From Sphingobacteriales bacterium (lineage in GTDB: Bacteria; Bacteroidota; Bacteroidia; Sphingobacteriales; Sphingobacteriaceae), in assembly GCA_015655115.1 (NCBI GenBank), contig JAATFQ010000072.1, positions 1 to 36,193 on the forward strand: a stretch of 36,193 bases of DNA, written 5' to 3'. The notes beneath the pieces are model-generated. The model was given only the letters and a program-made list of their open reading frames with translations. It was not told the DNA's origin and did not search any database. Position 1 is the stretch's first letter. Every line of letters starts with the position of its first letter. The translations under genes were made by a program, and so were the position numbers. Shown piece by piece: positions 23,491 through 32,301 of the stretch.

Positions 23491-23806
23491 GCAATCTTCA
23501 TCGTAAGTAAATAAAGCCACAATAAAGATTAAGATCTCATAATCAGCGTATTTGGAAGAATTATGTACCCATAGGAACTTAAGACCCAAACCTATGAGAT
23601 AATAAAATGAATACGTTCCTTTCAGATTCTTTATAAATGGCTACCCTAATGTAACAACAGATTTCTGTAAAAAAAAATAATCAGGTTTATTTAACGTCAA
23701 AAAAACGTTTAATCAAAGATAAACCATCTCAAAACCTTGTTATCCTCAGTCACTATTGATAACTATAAAAAGGCTGCTGAACCTGTTTGCAGCTGATAGG
23801 CCAGTC
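23491..23806. other. Intergenic region upstream of the sigma factor
   Basis: No gene is supported in this 316-bp gap between the LigD stop and the sigma-factor ATG, both on the minus strand. It holds a probable LigD terminator (23767-23793) and two minus-strand TAnnTTTG matches, TAGGTTTG at 23594-23587 and TATCTTTG at 23721-23714. No -33 TTTG at the right distance is visible for either. A run of nine A lies near 23671-23680. Confidence 0.45.
23767..23793 (-). terminator. Probable intrinsic terminator of ligD
   Basis: Read on the minus strand, GCTGC (23793-23789) and GCAGC (23777-23773) form a short GC-rich stem with an 11-nt loop, followed by CTTTTTAT (U-tract at 23771-23767). It lies 14 nt beyond the LigD stop. 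The stem is only 5 bp plus possible inner pairs, so confidence is moderate. Confidence 0.45.
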
Positions 23807-26593
23807 TTACCTGAACACCCCTTTGGCCTTCTCAACCGCCTTCGCAAGGTCAATACCTTTACCTAGTACGCCCTTGAAAAGATCGCCGGTCTCTTTCAGC
23901 CTATCTACAGCATTTAAGATCGTAAAATCCTTCATGCTCATGCCCTTTTTTACCTCATCCCAGGCTAAAGGCATCGAAACGGTAGCGCCTGGCTTAGGCC
24001 GTAGTGAATAGGGACCTGCGATTGTAGCACCGGGTCTATTCTGCAGGTAATCCAAATACATTTTTCCATCACGATTAGCGATCATCCGCTCCAGGCTGGT
24101 AAATTCTGGTACCTGCTGATGGATCAGCTTAACAACCAGTTTAGCGAAAAGCTGTGACTGGTCGTATGTATATTTTGCGGCCAGAGGGATATAAATGTGC
24201 ATACCTGTGGAGCCCGACGTTTTGGGATAACAGGGCACATCAATCTGATCCAGTACCTGCTTAACCATCTGCGCCACCAGGATTACCTGATCAAAGGTAT
24301 TCTTATCCGGATCCAGGTCAATCACACAATAATCCGGGTTATCCGGCGACTGGCTTCTGGAAAACCAGGGATTCATCTCTATACAACCCAGTGAGGCCAT
24401 CCACAGCAAGGCAGCTTCATCATTTCCAAGCAAATATTCTTTATGCTCACCATCACTGGTTGTATATGGAAAAGTATCTGCCCAGTCCGGCGCCTTATCC
24501 TTCACATCCTTCTGATAGAAGCTCTTAGCGTGTATGCCACCCGGGAAACGGTTCAGCGACATTGGCCTGTCCTTCAAATATGGGAGAATGTAATCTGCCA
24601 CCTGATAATAGTAATTGAACATCTCCCGCTTACTAATCTTGTCCTCAGGCCAGTATAACTTACTCAAATGAGTGAACTTCAGCTCATGCCCATTTACCTT
24701 ACGCACCTGGGTTTCATCCTTAGGGTTAAGCAAGGTTTTGCGCCCAGCGGATTTCGGCGGACTTATTGCACTTGCATGCTGATCTTTCTGTATGGGCTTA
24801 ACCTCGGTTTTAGCAGGTATGTCTACCTCCACAATTGCTTTGGTTTCCATTTCCGTTTCCCTAACCACTTCTTTTGCTTTCTTGTCTATACGCATGCCCT
24901 TGAAAGAAGGCTGGCGGAAAACACCATCACTCGTTACTTCGGCAAAAGCAACTTCACAGACCAGTTCGGGCTTCAGCCATGTTGCTTTTGCTTTAGGCGG
25001 ATCAGGGCGGAACCGCGAAGGTTTGTTAACATCCGGCACCTCCGGGAAGGGGCTTTTATCTGTTATTAAGGGTAAGAACTGATCCATCATTTCTTTCTGT
25101 TCTTTAACATTGAAACCAGTTCCTACCTTGCCCACGTATTGCAAATGGCCATTCTCATACACCCCAAGCAATAGCGAGCTGAAAGGTTTAGGCGTATCCT
25201 CATTTTTTGTGAAGCCAGCAATGACCACTTCCTGACGTTTGTGTACTTTAATTTTAAGCCAGTCACTGGAACGGTTATTTATTGTATAAGTACTATCAGC
25301 TTTTTTAGCTATGATACCTTCCAATCCCATTTTTGCGGCCGCATTGAAAAACTCCGTACCCTTTGCCTTGAATACTTTGCTCAACCTCACCTGGTCATCA
25401 TCCTGCGGCAGCACCGCCGCGAGAATCTCCTGACGTTCATGTAAAGGAAGTCCCGTTAAATCCACTCCATCATACCAGATTAAATCGAATACATAATATA
25501 CCAGCTCACCGTCTGCCTCACTCCGCCAGTTCTGCAGATTCCCAAAGTCAGAAACACCTTTGTCGTTGATCACCAGGATTTCTCCGTCAACCACAATATC
25601 CATTTTCCAACTTTGCAAGACCCGGTAAATGGGATAAAACTTTTCATTAAATATTTTATTATTGCGGGAAAGCAACTGTACATCTCCATTTTTCAGCGAA
25701 AAGCCCAATGCCCGGTAACCATCCCACTTCACTTCATAATACCATTCAGGATCATCAAAAGGCTCATCAACCAGTGTAGCCAGCATCGGTTTCATCCCAA
25801 TAGGAATCTTAGATTGAATACCTTTCTTCAGCAATAACTTCAGATCAGCATGGGTCTCCTTATTTTCTACTGGCGATGGAGCTTCCTGCTCAAAATTAGC
25901 TTTTACAACCTTTTCTGCCGACTTTTTCTTAATGTCTGTACCTTTTTTAACCGGTTCCTTTTTAGCTGGCTCCTTTTTAACCGGTTCCTCCTGACCATGC
26001 TGCCAAACCTTTTCACTAGTCTTTTCCATCTGTTCAATGGTCTTCTCAGAAAGTACAGATTTATCTTTTTTCGTAATGTCGCTGCTATCGGCATAATCAT
26101 CCTTATGCTTGATCAATAGCCACGCATTCTCCCCCATGCCATGAGTCTTCACCAGAGCAAACTCCCCGTTCAGTTTTTCACCGTGCAGAATGATCTTCAG
26201 TGATCCCGATTCCAGTTGTTGAAGTAAGTGTTTCTCCTGCGCCTTTTTACCTTTGATATTTTCGATAGGTTCATAGGTGCCCTCATCCCAGACGATCACC
26301 GTTCCCCCTCCATACTCTCCTTTTGGAATGATGCCCTCAAAATTTTTGTAATCAAAAGGATGGTCCTCCACCATCATAGCCAGGCGCTTGGCCTTGGGAT
26401 CAGTAGAAGGCCCCTTAGGGACAGCCCAGCTTTTCAGCACACCATCCATTTCTAAACGGAAATCATAGTGCAACCGGGAGGCATCGTGCTTTTGAATAAC
26501 AAACTGTAGTTTAACGCTTTCATCGGGTTTGCCCGACTTTGGTTCAGCGGTTTTGGTAAAATCACGTTTCTCGTTGTATTTCTTCAGACTCAT
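23807..26593 (-). CDS. ligD: Multifunctional non-homologous end-joining DNA ligase LigD
   Basis: A 928-residue three-domain ATP-dependent ligase. Residues about 5-165 are the 3'-phosphoesterase domain (HDASRLHYDFRLEMDGVLKSW with His42 and Asp44, and DHPFDYKNFEGIIPKGEYGGG). A Lys/Glu/Pro-rich linker (about 200-235, repeated KKEP units) follows. The ligase domain (about 265-565) has the adenylated Lys289 in YEVKWDGYRA and VDGEILV. The C-terminal primase/polymerase domain (about 640-920) has LSKLYWPEDKISKREM, CVIDLDPD (catalytic Asp pair) and SGSTGMHIYIPL. The order PE-ligase-polymerase is the Bacteroidota one and differs from mycobacterial Pol-PE-Lig. I chose the ATG at 26593 over TTG at 26611. 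The usual partner Ku is not in the window. Confidence 0.95.
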   Translation of the reverse strand: MSLKKYNEKRDFTKTAEPKSGKPDESVKLQFVIQKHDASRLHYDFRLEMDGVLKSWAVPKGPSTDPKAKRLAMMVEDHPFDYKNFEGIIPKGEYGGGTVIVWDEGTYEPIENIKGKKAQEKHLLQQLESGSLKIILHGEKLNGEFALVKTHGMGENAWLLIKHKDDYADSSDITKKDKSVLSEKTIEQMEKTSEKVWQHGQEEPVKKEPAKKEPVKKGTDIKKKSAEKVVKANFEQEAPSPVENKETHADLKLLLKKGIQSKIPIGMKPMLATLVDEPFDDPEWYYEVKWDGYRALGFSLKNGDVQLLSRNNKIFNEKFYPIYRVLQSWKMDIVVDGEILVINDKGVSDFGNLQNWRSEADGELVYYVFDLIWYDGVDLTGLPLHERQEILAAVLPQDDDQVRLSKVFKAKGTEFFNAAAKMGLEGIIAKKADSTYTINNRSSDWLKIKVHKRQEVVIAGFTKNEDTPKPFSSLLLGVYENGHLQYVGKVGTGFNVKEQKEMMDQFLPLITDKSPFPEVPDVNKPSRFRPDPPKAKATWLKPELVCEVAFAEVTSDGVFRQPSFKGMRIDKKAKEVVRETEMETKAIVEVDIPAKTEVKPIQKDQHASAISPPKSAGRKTLLNPKDETQVRKVNGHELKFTHLSKLYWPEDKISKREMFNYYYQVADYILPYLKDRPMSLNRFPGGIHAKSFYQKDVKDKAPDWADTFPYTTSDGEHKEYLLGNDEAALLWMASLGCIEMNPWFSRSQSPDNPDYCVIDLDPDKNTFDQVILVAQMVKQVLDQIDVPCYPKTSGSTGMHIYIPLAAKYTYDQSQLFAKLVVKLIHQQVPEFTSLERMIANRDGKMYLDYLQNRPGATIAGPYSLRPKPGATVSMPLAWDEVKKGMSMKDFTILNAVDRLKETGDLFKGVLGKGIDLAKAVEKAKGVFR

Positions 26594-26664
26594 GGACAGT
26601 AGATTTAGCAAAGTTCAAACAGCTGCTATAAAAGAAAGTTTTGAAAAAATAAGCAAGCTGGCAA

Positions 26665-27129
26665 TTAACAGCTTGCCAAAAGAATGTTTAGTTCATCCAA
26701 AAAGCCGCACTGACGCTCATTCATAAACTCCCTGGCTTCAGTTAAGGTAAACCAACGCGCTTTATCCACCTCTGGAAAGTCCACCATCTTTCCTGATTTA
26801 GGAGGCCATTCCATAGCGAAAGTATTACAGGTTATCGCCTCCGGGTCCAGCTCACCGCTCACCGCCCAGGCATGAATAACCTTTCCTCCCTTTTGCATCA
26901 CGGGTTTCAGCGCTTTAAAATCACCATGAGGTAAATATCCAGTCTCCTCTTCAAACTCCCTTAAAGCCGCGTCAAAGGTATCCTCATTATCATTTAACTC
27001 CCCTTTGGGCAGGGTCCACCACCCTTTGTCTTTGTTACGAAAGAATGGCCCGCCAGGATGTACGAGAAAAACCTCCAACTGTCCATCACTGATCCTGTAC
27101 AACAAAATCCCTGCACTTTGTTTACTCAT
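26665..27129 (-). CDS. NUDIX hydrolase
   Basis: A 154-residue NUDIX domain protein. The catalytic Nudix box spans 43-65 (GELNDNEDTFDAALREF followed by EEETGY), with the required Gly, Glu, Arg-Glu, Glu-Glu and Gly positions; the last position is Tyr rather than an aliphatic residue. The N-terminus SAGILLYRISDGQLEVFLVHPGG is typical of the diadenosine-polyphosphate / 8-oxo-dGTP cleaning subgroup. It hydrolyses a nucleoside diphosphate linked to another group, but the substrate cannot be read from sequence. It is encoded 71 nt upstream of LigD on the same strand, so a joint transcript in a DNA-maintenance context is possible. Confidence 0.9.
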   Translation of the reverse strand: MSKQSAGILLYRISDGQLEVFLVHPGGPFFRNKDKGWWTLPKGELNDNEDTFDAALREFEEETGYLPHGDFKALKPVMQKGGKVIHAWAVSGELDPEAITCNTFAMEWPPKSGKMVDFPEVDKARWFTLTEAREFMNERQCGFLDELNILLASC

Positions 27130-27237
27130 GGAAATATCATTTACTACTCAATTAAAAAATAAATTCCGCCAGGCTATTTCCTATTTATGCTGCCTCGATT
27201 ATCCTTTTAGTCATTCTATTAAAACACATTTACCCAT

Positions 27238-28062
27238 TTAAGAGTACAAAGATGACCCACAAAATTTACAAAATAAGGCATCACTATCATGCCCTTCACT
27301 GCTGCAATTCGGGCAGGATTCTGGCAATTCCTTTTTCTGCCGCGCAGCCATAGCCAGGTCGTGCGTAAGTATACCCGTAGGCACTGCAATAATTGCATAA
27401 CCAATAAGCATCACCACCGAGGCTACAAATTTCCCCATGGGTGTTATTGGCGAAATATCACCATAGCCAACGGTAGTGATAGTCACAATAGCCCAATAAA
27501 TGCTTTCTGGAATATTAGAAAAACCATTTTCTCTTTTCTCAACAAGGTACATTATAGAGCCCAGGATGACGGTAAGGGTAAGAACTGTGAGCAGAAATAT
27601 GCTGATTTTTCTTACGCTTCCCTTTAATGCAAGTTTTAAAAAGTTTATTTCTGTTAAAAATTGCCCAAGTTTAAAGATGCGAAAGACTCTTAGTAATCTG
27701 AGTGCACGAAAAACCAACAGCGACTGTGCTCCGACAAAGAAAATGCTGAGATAAGATGGTATAAGTGCTATAAGGTCAATAATACCAAGCAAACTAAATA
27801 CATATTTGATCGGTGTACGGATACTGATCAGCCTCAGTGTATATTCTATAGTAAATAGTGCCGTAAAAACCCACTCTATTGTACTAAAAACATTACCATA
27901 CTCTTTATGAAGACTTTCAACACTATCGAGCATAATGACCATAATACTTGTAAATATGGCAAACAATAGTGCGACATCAAATGCTTTGCCTGCTGGGGTA
28001 TTAGACTCATAAATGATCTCATGCAATCTGAAACGCCAGTGTTTTGTTGTAGATGATGCCAT
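27238..28062 (-). CDS. Voltage-gated-type potassium channel with C-terminal zinc ribbon
   Basis: A 274-residue ion channel with six membrane helices between about residues 25 and 235. S4 carries spaced arginines (FRALRLLRVFRIFKLG, 118-133). The pore has the K+ selectivity filter TTVGYGD (196-202), and S6 is VVMLIGYAIIAVPTG. After S6 a short tail ends in a zinc-ribbon-like set of cysteines, Cys250, Cys253, Cys265 and Cys268 (CPNC...CKFC). The family conducts K+ across the inner membrane. The S4 charges suggest voltage sensing; the zinc ribbon could mediate assembly or redox/metal sensing. The ATG at 28062 (MASSTTKHW) is a good start. It lies 108 nt upstream of the NUDIX gene. Confidence 0.92.
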   Translation of the reverse strand: MASSTTKHWRFRLHEIIYESNTPAGKAFDVALLFAIFTSIMVIMLDSVESLHKEYGNVFSTIEWVFTALFTIEYTLRLISIRTPIKYVFSLLGIIDLIALIPSYLSIFFVGAQSLLVFRALRLLRVFRIFKLGQFLTEINFLKLALKGSVRKISIFLLTVLTLTVILGSIMYLVEKRENGFSNIPESIYWAIVTITTVGYGDISPITPMGKFVASVVMLIGYAIIAVPTGILTHDLAMAARQKKELPESCPNCSSEGHDSDALFCKFCGSSLYS

Positions 28063-28312
28063 TGGTTTGGATATTAAGGCTGAATTAAAGCATTCAGCAC
28101 ATATAACGTTTATACAGCCTATTTGTGTTTACAATTTCGATGCCTCAAGGCGTGGTTATAGTTTGTATATCAGATGAGCATTAAAAGCTTTTATGTATCA
28201 AGAAAACGAAGGCGGGCCTGAGAGACGTATTTTAACAAAATGAGAAACCAAACAATTACCTCTTGCCGGCTATCTGATGGAAATCAAGAGCAAAGACAGT
28301 GTTAGGAGCAAA

Positions 28313-29731
28313 TTATGGAAGCATAGCAGACGCGATGGTCTCAAAACCATTCGTATAATGGTGACCTCCCTGCAGGTAAATGATCCTGGAACGCTGTGCA
28401 GAGATCTCCTTCGTTGGGAGGTCCTCCTCCTCGTTCCCAAAAAAACATACAGGCACTACCCCTTCTACCTTATTAATTTCTCTGGGCACCGAAAGTCCAT
28501 TCTCTGATGTTCCGAAGCTCAGTAAATCTGAAACATGAATCTCAAAATCAGTCTCTTTTGATGGAGAAAGCAGGCCAAGCCCGGATACTCTTCTTTTAAG
28601 GCTTTCCGGAAGCCTGTTATATACAAAGGGCATGGCATCTGCACCAAAGGAATACCCCATTAAAATGATCTTTTCCTTATTCCATTCTGCCGAGTAGACT
28701 TCAATAATCCTTGCAATATCTCTTGCTGTTTCTTCAGGAGTCTTTTTTTGCCAGAAATATTTCAGCGCATCAAGTCCCACAACAGGTATACCCTTTACCG
28801 CAAAGGCGTCAACAGTCTCCTGATCGAAGCCCGTCCATCCACCGTCTCCGGATATAAACACCATCATATATTCGCCTGTTTTTCTATTGGCAGGATCTGT
28901 TACGTGCAAGGGCAAGTCGAGTTTTTTCTCCTGTCCTTCAGGAATATGTGCATCTTTCTGTTCGATCACACTTTTATAACCAGCCATCAACTGAGGAAGC
29001 CAATTTTTTTCAGTTCCATACCCATGCCCAACATTCGGAAGCGGTACCACCCTTGCATTCGGAATGTTTTTCAGAAAAGCTACCGTCGCTGCATAGTTGC
29101 ATATCTGGTCCTTTTCTCCCTGCAGCGAAATAAATGGAGCAGAGAAGCTCTTAACCGGGCCAAGGTCATATCCTTTCGCGTCTTTCCTTTTAGTACAGCT
29201 AAACTTGCCAGAACCGGCACAGAGCGGTTTTTTGATATTAAAATCCGGACAGAAGCCCAGCACAATCCCCGCTCTGAAGGTATTTTGCGGTGCCTGTGCC
29301 AGAAGGCCATACACCAGCGTCGCGCCAGATGAATAGCCTAACAGCAGTGGGATAGTATAGGAATTATATCCCAATTTTTTCTGTACAAACTGGCTCATCC
29401 TTTCAAAGTCGGCCGCCGGATAAAGACAGGATGATTTGCTCTTGTTCATATTTTTGAATACCGGCCGGATATCCACCCCGATGAGCAACGTGCCCTCATC
29501 CTTCAGATGCAGTGCTATGTCTTCTATCCCGGTTGTCCATCCACCATCACCAGAGATACAAATAATTACATTGGTAACCGCTTTTTCGGGCTTATAAATC
29601 TTCAGATAACCAAAACCTGCACAGGACAGCGAATCTTTGCCTGCAGCGCTAACTTTCAGTACCGTAAAGGCCTGAAGAAATAACATAATGGACAGTATAC
29701 TAATCGTTTGGCCGGAGTTTATTTTTTTCAT
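28313..29731 (-). CDS. AcvB/VirJ-family protein with two alpha/beta-hydrolase domains
   Basis: A 472-residue exported protein (signal peptide to about residue 30). It contains two VirJ-type hydrolase units in tandem, each opening with SGDGGW (60-65 and 294-299). The first has the nucleophile elbow GYSSG (Ser134), Asp208 in GEKDQ and His236 in NVGHGYG; the second has GYSFG (Ser361), a likely acid near FGNEEED and His457 in GGHHYTNG. Agrobacterium AcvB has the same two-domain plan and hydrolyses lysyl-phosphatidylglycerol in the periplasm, opposing the synthase LpiA/MprF. No such synthase is visible here, so that role is inferred. Both active sites look intact, whereas one might expect one to decay. 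It has its own upstream gap of 326 nt and no close partner. Confidence 0.85.
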   Translation of the reverse strand: MKKINSGQTISILSIMLFLQAFTVLKVSAAGKDSLSCAGFGYLKIYKPEKAVTNVIICISGDGGWTTGIEDIALHLKDEGTLLIGVDIRPVFKNMNKSKSSCLYPAADFERMSQFVQKKLGYNSYTIPLLLGYSSGATLVYGLLAQAPQNTFRAGIVLGFCPDFNIKKPLCAGSGKFSCTKRKDAKGYDLGPVKSFSAPFISLQGEKDQICNYAATVAFLKNIPNARVVPLPNVGHGYGTEKNWLPQLMAGYKSVIEQKDAHIPEGQEKKLDLPLHVTDPANRKTGEYMMVFISGDGGWTGFDQETVDAFAVKGIPVVGLDALKYFWQKKTPEETARDIARIIEVYSAEWNKEKIILMGYSFGADAMPFVYNRLPESLKRRVSGLGLLSPSKETDFEIHVSDLLSFGTSENGLSVPREINKVEGVVPVCFFGNEEEDLPTKEISAQRSRIIYLQGGHHYTNGFETIASAMLP

Positions 29732-30057
29732 CAGTAAATAATTGTTTTTTAAAGGTTATGAAGCTACCACGATCATTTTCATTGCTTTTTGTGAGCGGTA
29801 CGCTCATGGTGGTTTCATACTATACGGTTTTATACATCCTTTAATATTTTCAGAAAATAGCTGTTCAGGTATTTGCTACCATTTACGGGAAATATGCTAA
29901 AAAAACCGCAATAATGTAGTTTAATTAAAAAAGCCAGTTAAAAGATAGCGGTCATTTTATCATCGACCACCTCCTCTTAACTGGCTATTTTTAAATCTCC
30001 ATCCCACATACTAAAATATAAATGCGAAACGGAACTGCCATGCAGGCATAAACGTGC
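29732..30057. other. Intergenic region between the AcvB-like gene and the GH3 operon
   Basis: No gene is supported here. The right half holds the GH3 operon terminator (29927-29992). The left half should hold the AcvB promoter. A perfect small palindrome TGAGCG-GTA-CGCTCA lies at 29792-29806, flanked by the outer complementary pieces ACCAC and GTGGT, so a cruciform or operator is possible. No TAnnTTTG match is seen on the minus strand. Confidence 0.45.
29927..29992 (-). terminator. Intrinsic terminator of the GH3 operon
   Basis: Read on the minus strand, AGCCAGTTAA (29986-29977 side) pairs perfectly with TTAACTGGCT (29941-29932 side), and is followed by a run of U residues (AAAAAA at 29927-29932 on the plus strand). 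A smaller hairpin GGTC...GACC sits inside the loop. It lies about 65 nt after the stop of the second GH3 gene. A U-tract also exists on the plus-strand side, so it could work in both directions. Confidence 0.75.
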
Positions 30058-32280
30058 TTATTTCAATTCAAAACTCACCTTGCCCTTTATGTCGGCCGAC
30101 GATGCACCTATAATCGCTTCAAAAGCTCCAGGTTCTGCAACCCATGCATGTTTTTTATCATCAAAGAAGCTTAGTGCAGTTTTATCTACTGTAAAGCTGA
30201 CGTTTTTTTCTTCGCCCGCTTTAAGGCTTACTTTTTCAAAACCTTTAAGCTCTTTTACCGGCCGCGGCAAGGATGATTTTATATCGGTAATATACAGCTC
30301 TACCACTTCCTGCCCATCACGTGTACCTGTGTTTTTCACCTTCACCGAGAAAGTAATCTGATCTGATGCCGCCATTTGTTTTTTGTCGGCTGTAACCTTA
30401 CCATATTGAAAAGTTGTATAACTTAAACCATGTCCGAATGGGAACAAGGGTTTTATCTTCTCCTTTTCTGCCCAGCGGTAACCTACAAAAAGGCCTTCTT
30501 TATATACTACCTCGTCACCGCCTGGAAATGTTGATGTTGCATGAGCACCGTTGTCTGTTAATTTTACAGGAAAGGTAAATGTTAGTTTACCAGAAGGGTT
30601 AACATCTCCAACTAATACCGCTGCCAGGGCATTTCCCGCTTCCGTGCCTAAAAACCATCCCTGCACAATTCCCGAAACTTCATTCACCCATGGCATAGCC
30701 ACTGCATTTCCTGAGATATTTACAAACACCAGGTTTTTGTTCACCTTTGCAAGCTGTGCAATCAGCTTGTCCTGATTGTAAGGAAGCTCAAGCCCCTTGC
30801 GGTCGTTACCTTCACTATCCTGGAAGTCGCTTTTATTAAGGCCGCCTACAAATATCACTATATCAGCATCCTTGGCAACCTTTAGTGCTTCAACGGTTAA
30901 CTCCTCTGCTGTACGTTTTTCTGAAAGGTCTTGCCCCGATGCCACACCATTATAATCACTGCTGACATCGCCTACATAACCACGTGCATAAACTACCTGT
31001 GCCTGTGTACCTACCCTTTTCTTAAGCCCTTCAAGCGGAGAAATTTCATATTTCGCTTTAAGCGAAGAACTTCCACCACCTACGGTCATCATTTTGATGG
31101 CGTTTTCACCTATAACCGCTATCTTCTTCGTCTTAGCCAGATCAATAGGTAATACATTATTTTTATTCTTTAACAGTACAATTCCCTCTTCTGCTATCTT
31201 ACGTCCTGCCAAAGCATGGGCTTCAGTGCCGAACGATCCCCATGGCCTGTTTTTATTCATGGTGGTCAGAAACGATAAACGGAGTACCCTTCGCACTTTT
31301 TCATCCAGCTCTTTAGTACCTACCTCACCTTTTTTAATCATATCCAGATAAGGTGCAGCAAGGTAATAATTGTCGTAGGCATTACTTTTACCCCATGCCA
31401 AGCCATCTGTCCAACTTCCGAATTCCATATCAAGCCCATTGAAAATAGCCTGCTTTGTATTGTGTGCCCCACCCCAGTCGGCCACAACAACACCTTCAAA
31501 GCCCCATTCGCCTTTCAGTATATCGTTTAACAGATACTCATTATGACAAGCCTGCTGACCTTTATACTTATTGTAAGAGCCCATAATTGCCCATGTGCCA
31601 CCTTCCTGTACAGCTGCTTTAAAAGCCGGCAGGTAAATTTCATATAGCGCACGGTCGTCCACCACCACATTCACACTATGACGGTTAGTTTCCTGGTTAT
31701 TGAGTGCAAAATGCTTTACACATGCTGCCACCCCATTAGACTGTACCCCTTTAATATAAGGAACCACCATTTTTGAAGTCAGGTATGGATCTTCACCCAT
31801 ATACTCAAAGTTACGCCCATTAAGCGGACTCCGGTAAATATTCACGCCAGGCCCCAGCAATACATTTTTATTACGGTAGCGCGCCTCTTCACCTATGGAT
31901 GTACCATATAGCAAAGCGAGGTCTTTGTTCCATGTTGCCGAAAGAGCAGTCAGTGCAGGGAAAGCAATACAAGAGTCGTTAGTCCATTTCGCTTGCGACC
32001 ATTCGTCCCATAATACCTCCGGGCGTATACCATGCGGGCCGTCTGTCATCCAATTATCAGGGATACCCAACCTTGGCACACCAGGCGAACTAAATTTAGA
32101 CTGCGCATGAATCATGGCTATCTTTTCTTCAGTTGTCATTTTCTTAAGGGCGTCTTCCACCCTGTCTTTCATGGGTTTACTGTCATCCAGGTAAACCGGT
32201 ACAGTATTCTGCGCCTGCATACCAAAAGATACTAAGGCCAGTGCTGTTACAGCAATGATTTTTTTAAACATATATTTCAT
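30058..32280 (-). CDS. Glycoside hydrolase family 3 (beta-glucosidase-type), second gene of pair
   Basis: A 740-residue exported GH3 enzyme (signal peptide to about residue 23, MQA-QN). The barrel domain (about 40-340) has the substrate-binding KHFALNNQETNRHS (189-202) and the nucleophile Asp268 in VVADWGGAH. The alpha/beta sandwich domain (about 360-580) supplies the probable acid/base Glu490 in DFQDSEGNDR. A fibronectin type III-like domain closes the protein (about 640-735, ELKGFEKVSLKAGE). The family releases terminal beta-linked glucose, xylose or related sugars in the periplasm; exact specificity is not fixed. The ATG at 32280 was kept; MFKK at 32271 is an alternative. It starts 21 nt after the upstream GH3 stop and is followed by a strong terminator, so the two form one operon. 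Confidence 0.92.
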   Translation of the reverse strand: MKYMFKKIIAVTALALVSFGMQAQNTVPVYLDDSKPMKDRVEDALKKMTTEEKIAMIHAQSKFSSPGVPRLGIPDNWMTDGPHGIRPEVLWDEWSQAKWTNDSCIAFPALTALSATWNKDLALLYGTSIGEEARYRNKNVLLGPGVNIYRSPLNGRNFEYMGEDPYLTSKMVVPYIKGVQSNGVAACVKHFALNNQETNRHSVNVVVDDRALYEIYLPAFKAAVQEGGTWAIMGSYNKYKGQQACHNEYLLNDILKGEWGFEGVVVADWGGAHNTKQAIFNGLDMEFGSWTDGLAWGKSNAYDNYYLAAPYLDMIKKGEVGTKELDEKVRRVLRLSFLTTMNKNRPWGSFGTEAHALAGRKIAEEGIVLLKNKNNVLPIDLAKTKKIAVIGENAIKMMTVGGGSSSLKAKYEISPLEGLKKRVGTQAQVVYARGYVGDVSSDYNGVASGQDLSEKRTAEELTVEALKVAKDADIVIFVGGLNKSDFQDSEGNDRKGLELPYNQDKLIAQLAKVNKNLVFVNISGNAVAMPWVNEVSGIVQGWFLGTEAGNALAAVLVGDVNPSGKLTFTFPVKLTDNGAHATSTFPGGDEVVYKEGLFVGYRWAEKEKIKPLFPFGHGLSYTTFQYGKVTADKKQMAASDQITFSVKVKNTGTRDGQEVVELYITDIKSSLPRPVKELKGFEKVSLKAGEEKNVSFTVDKTALSFFDDKKHAWVAEPGAFEAIIGASSADIKGKVSFELK

Positions 32281-32301
32281 TTCAATAATTACTCCTTAGT
32301 T

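Noticed and set aside
23491..23589. A 33-residue N-terminal extension of the sigma factor from TTG at 23589
   Set aside because: The added residues are hydrophobic and not part of the ECF family; the ATG at 23490 gives the normal length.
28748..29332. A 194-codon plus-strand open frame opposite the AcvB-like gene
   Set aside because: The minus strand has two intact hydrolase domains; the plus frame shows no domain or signal.
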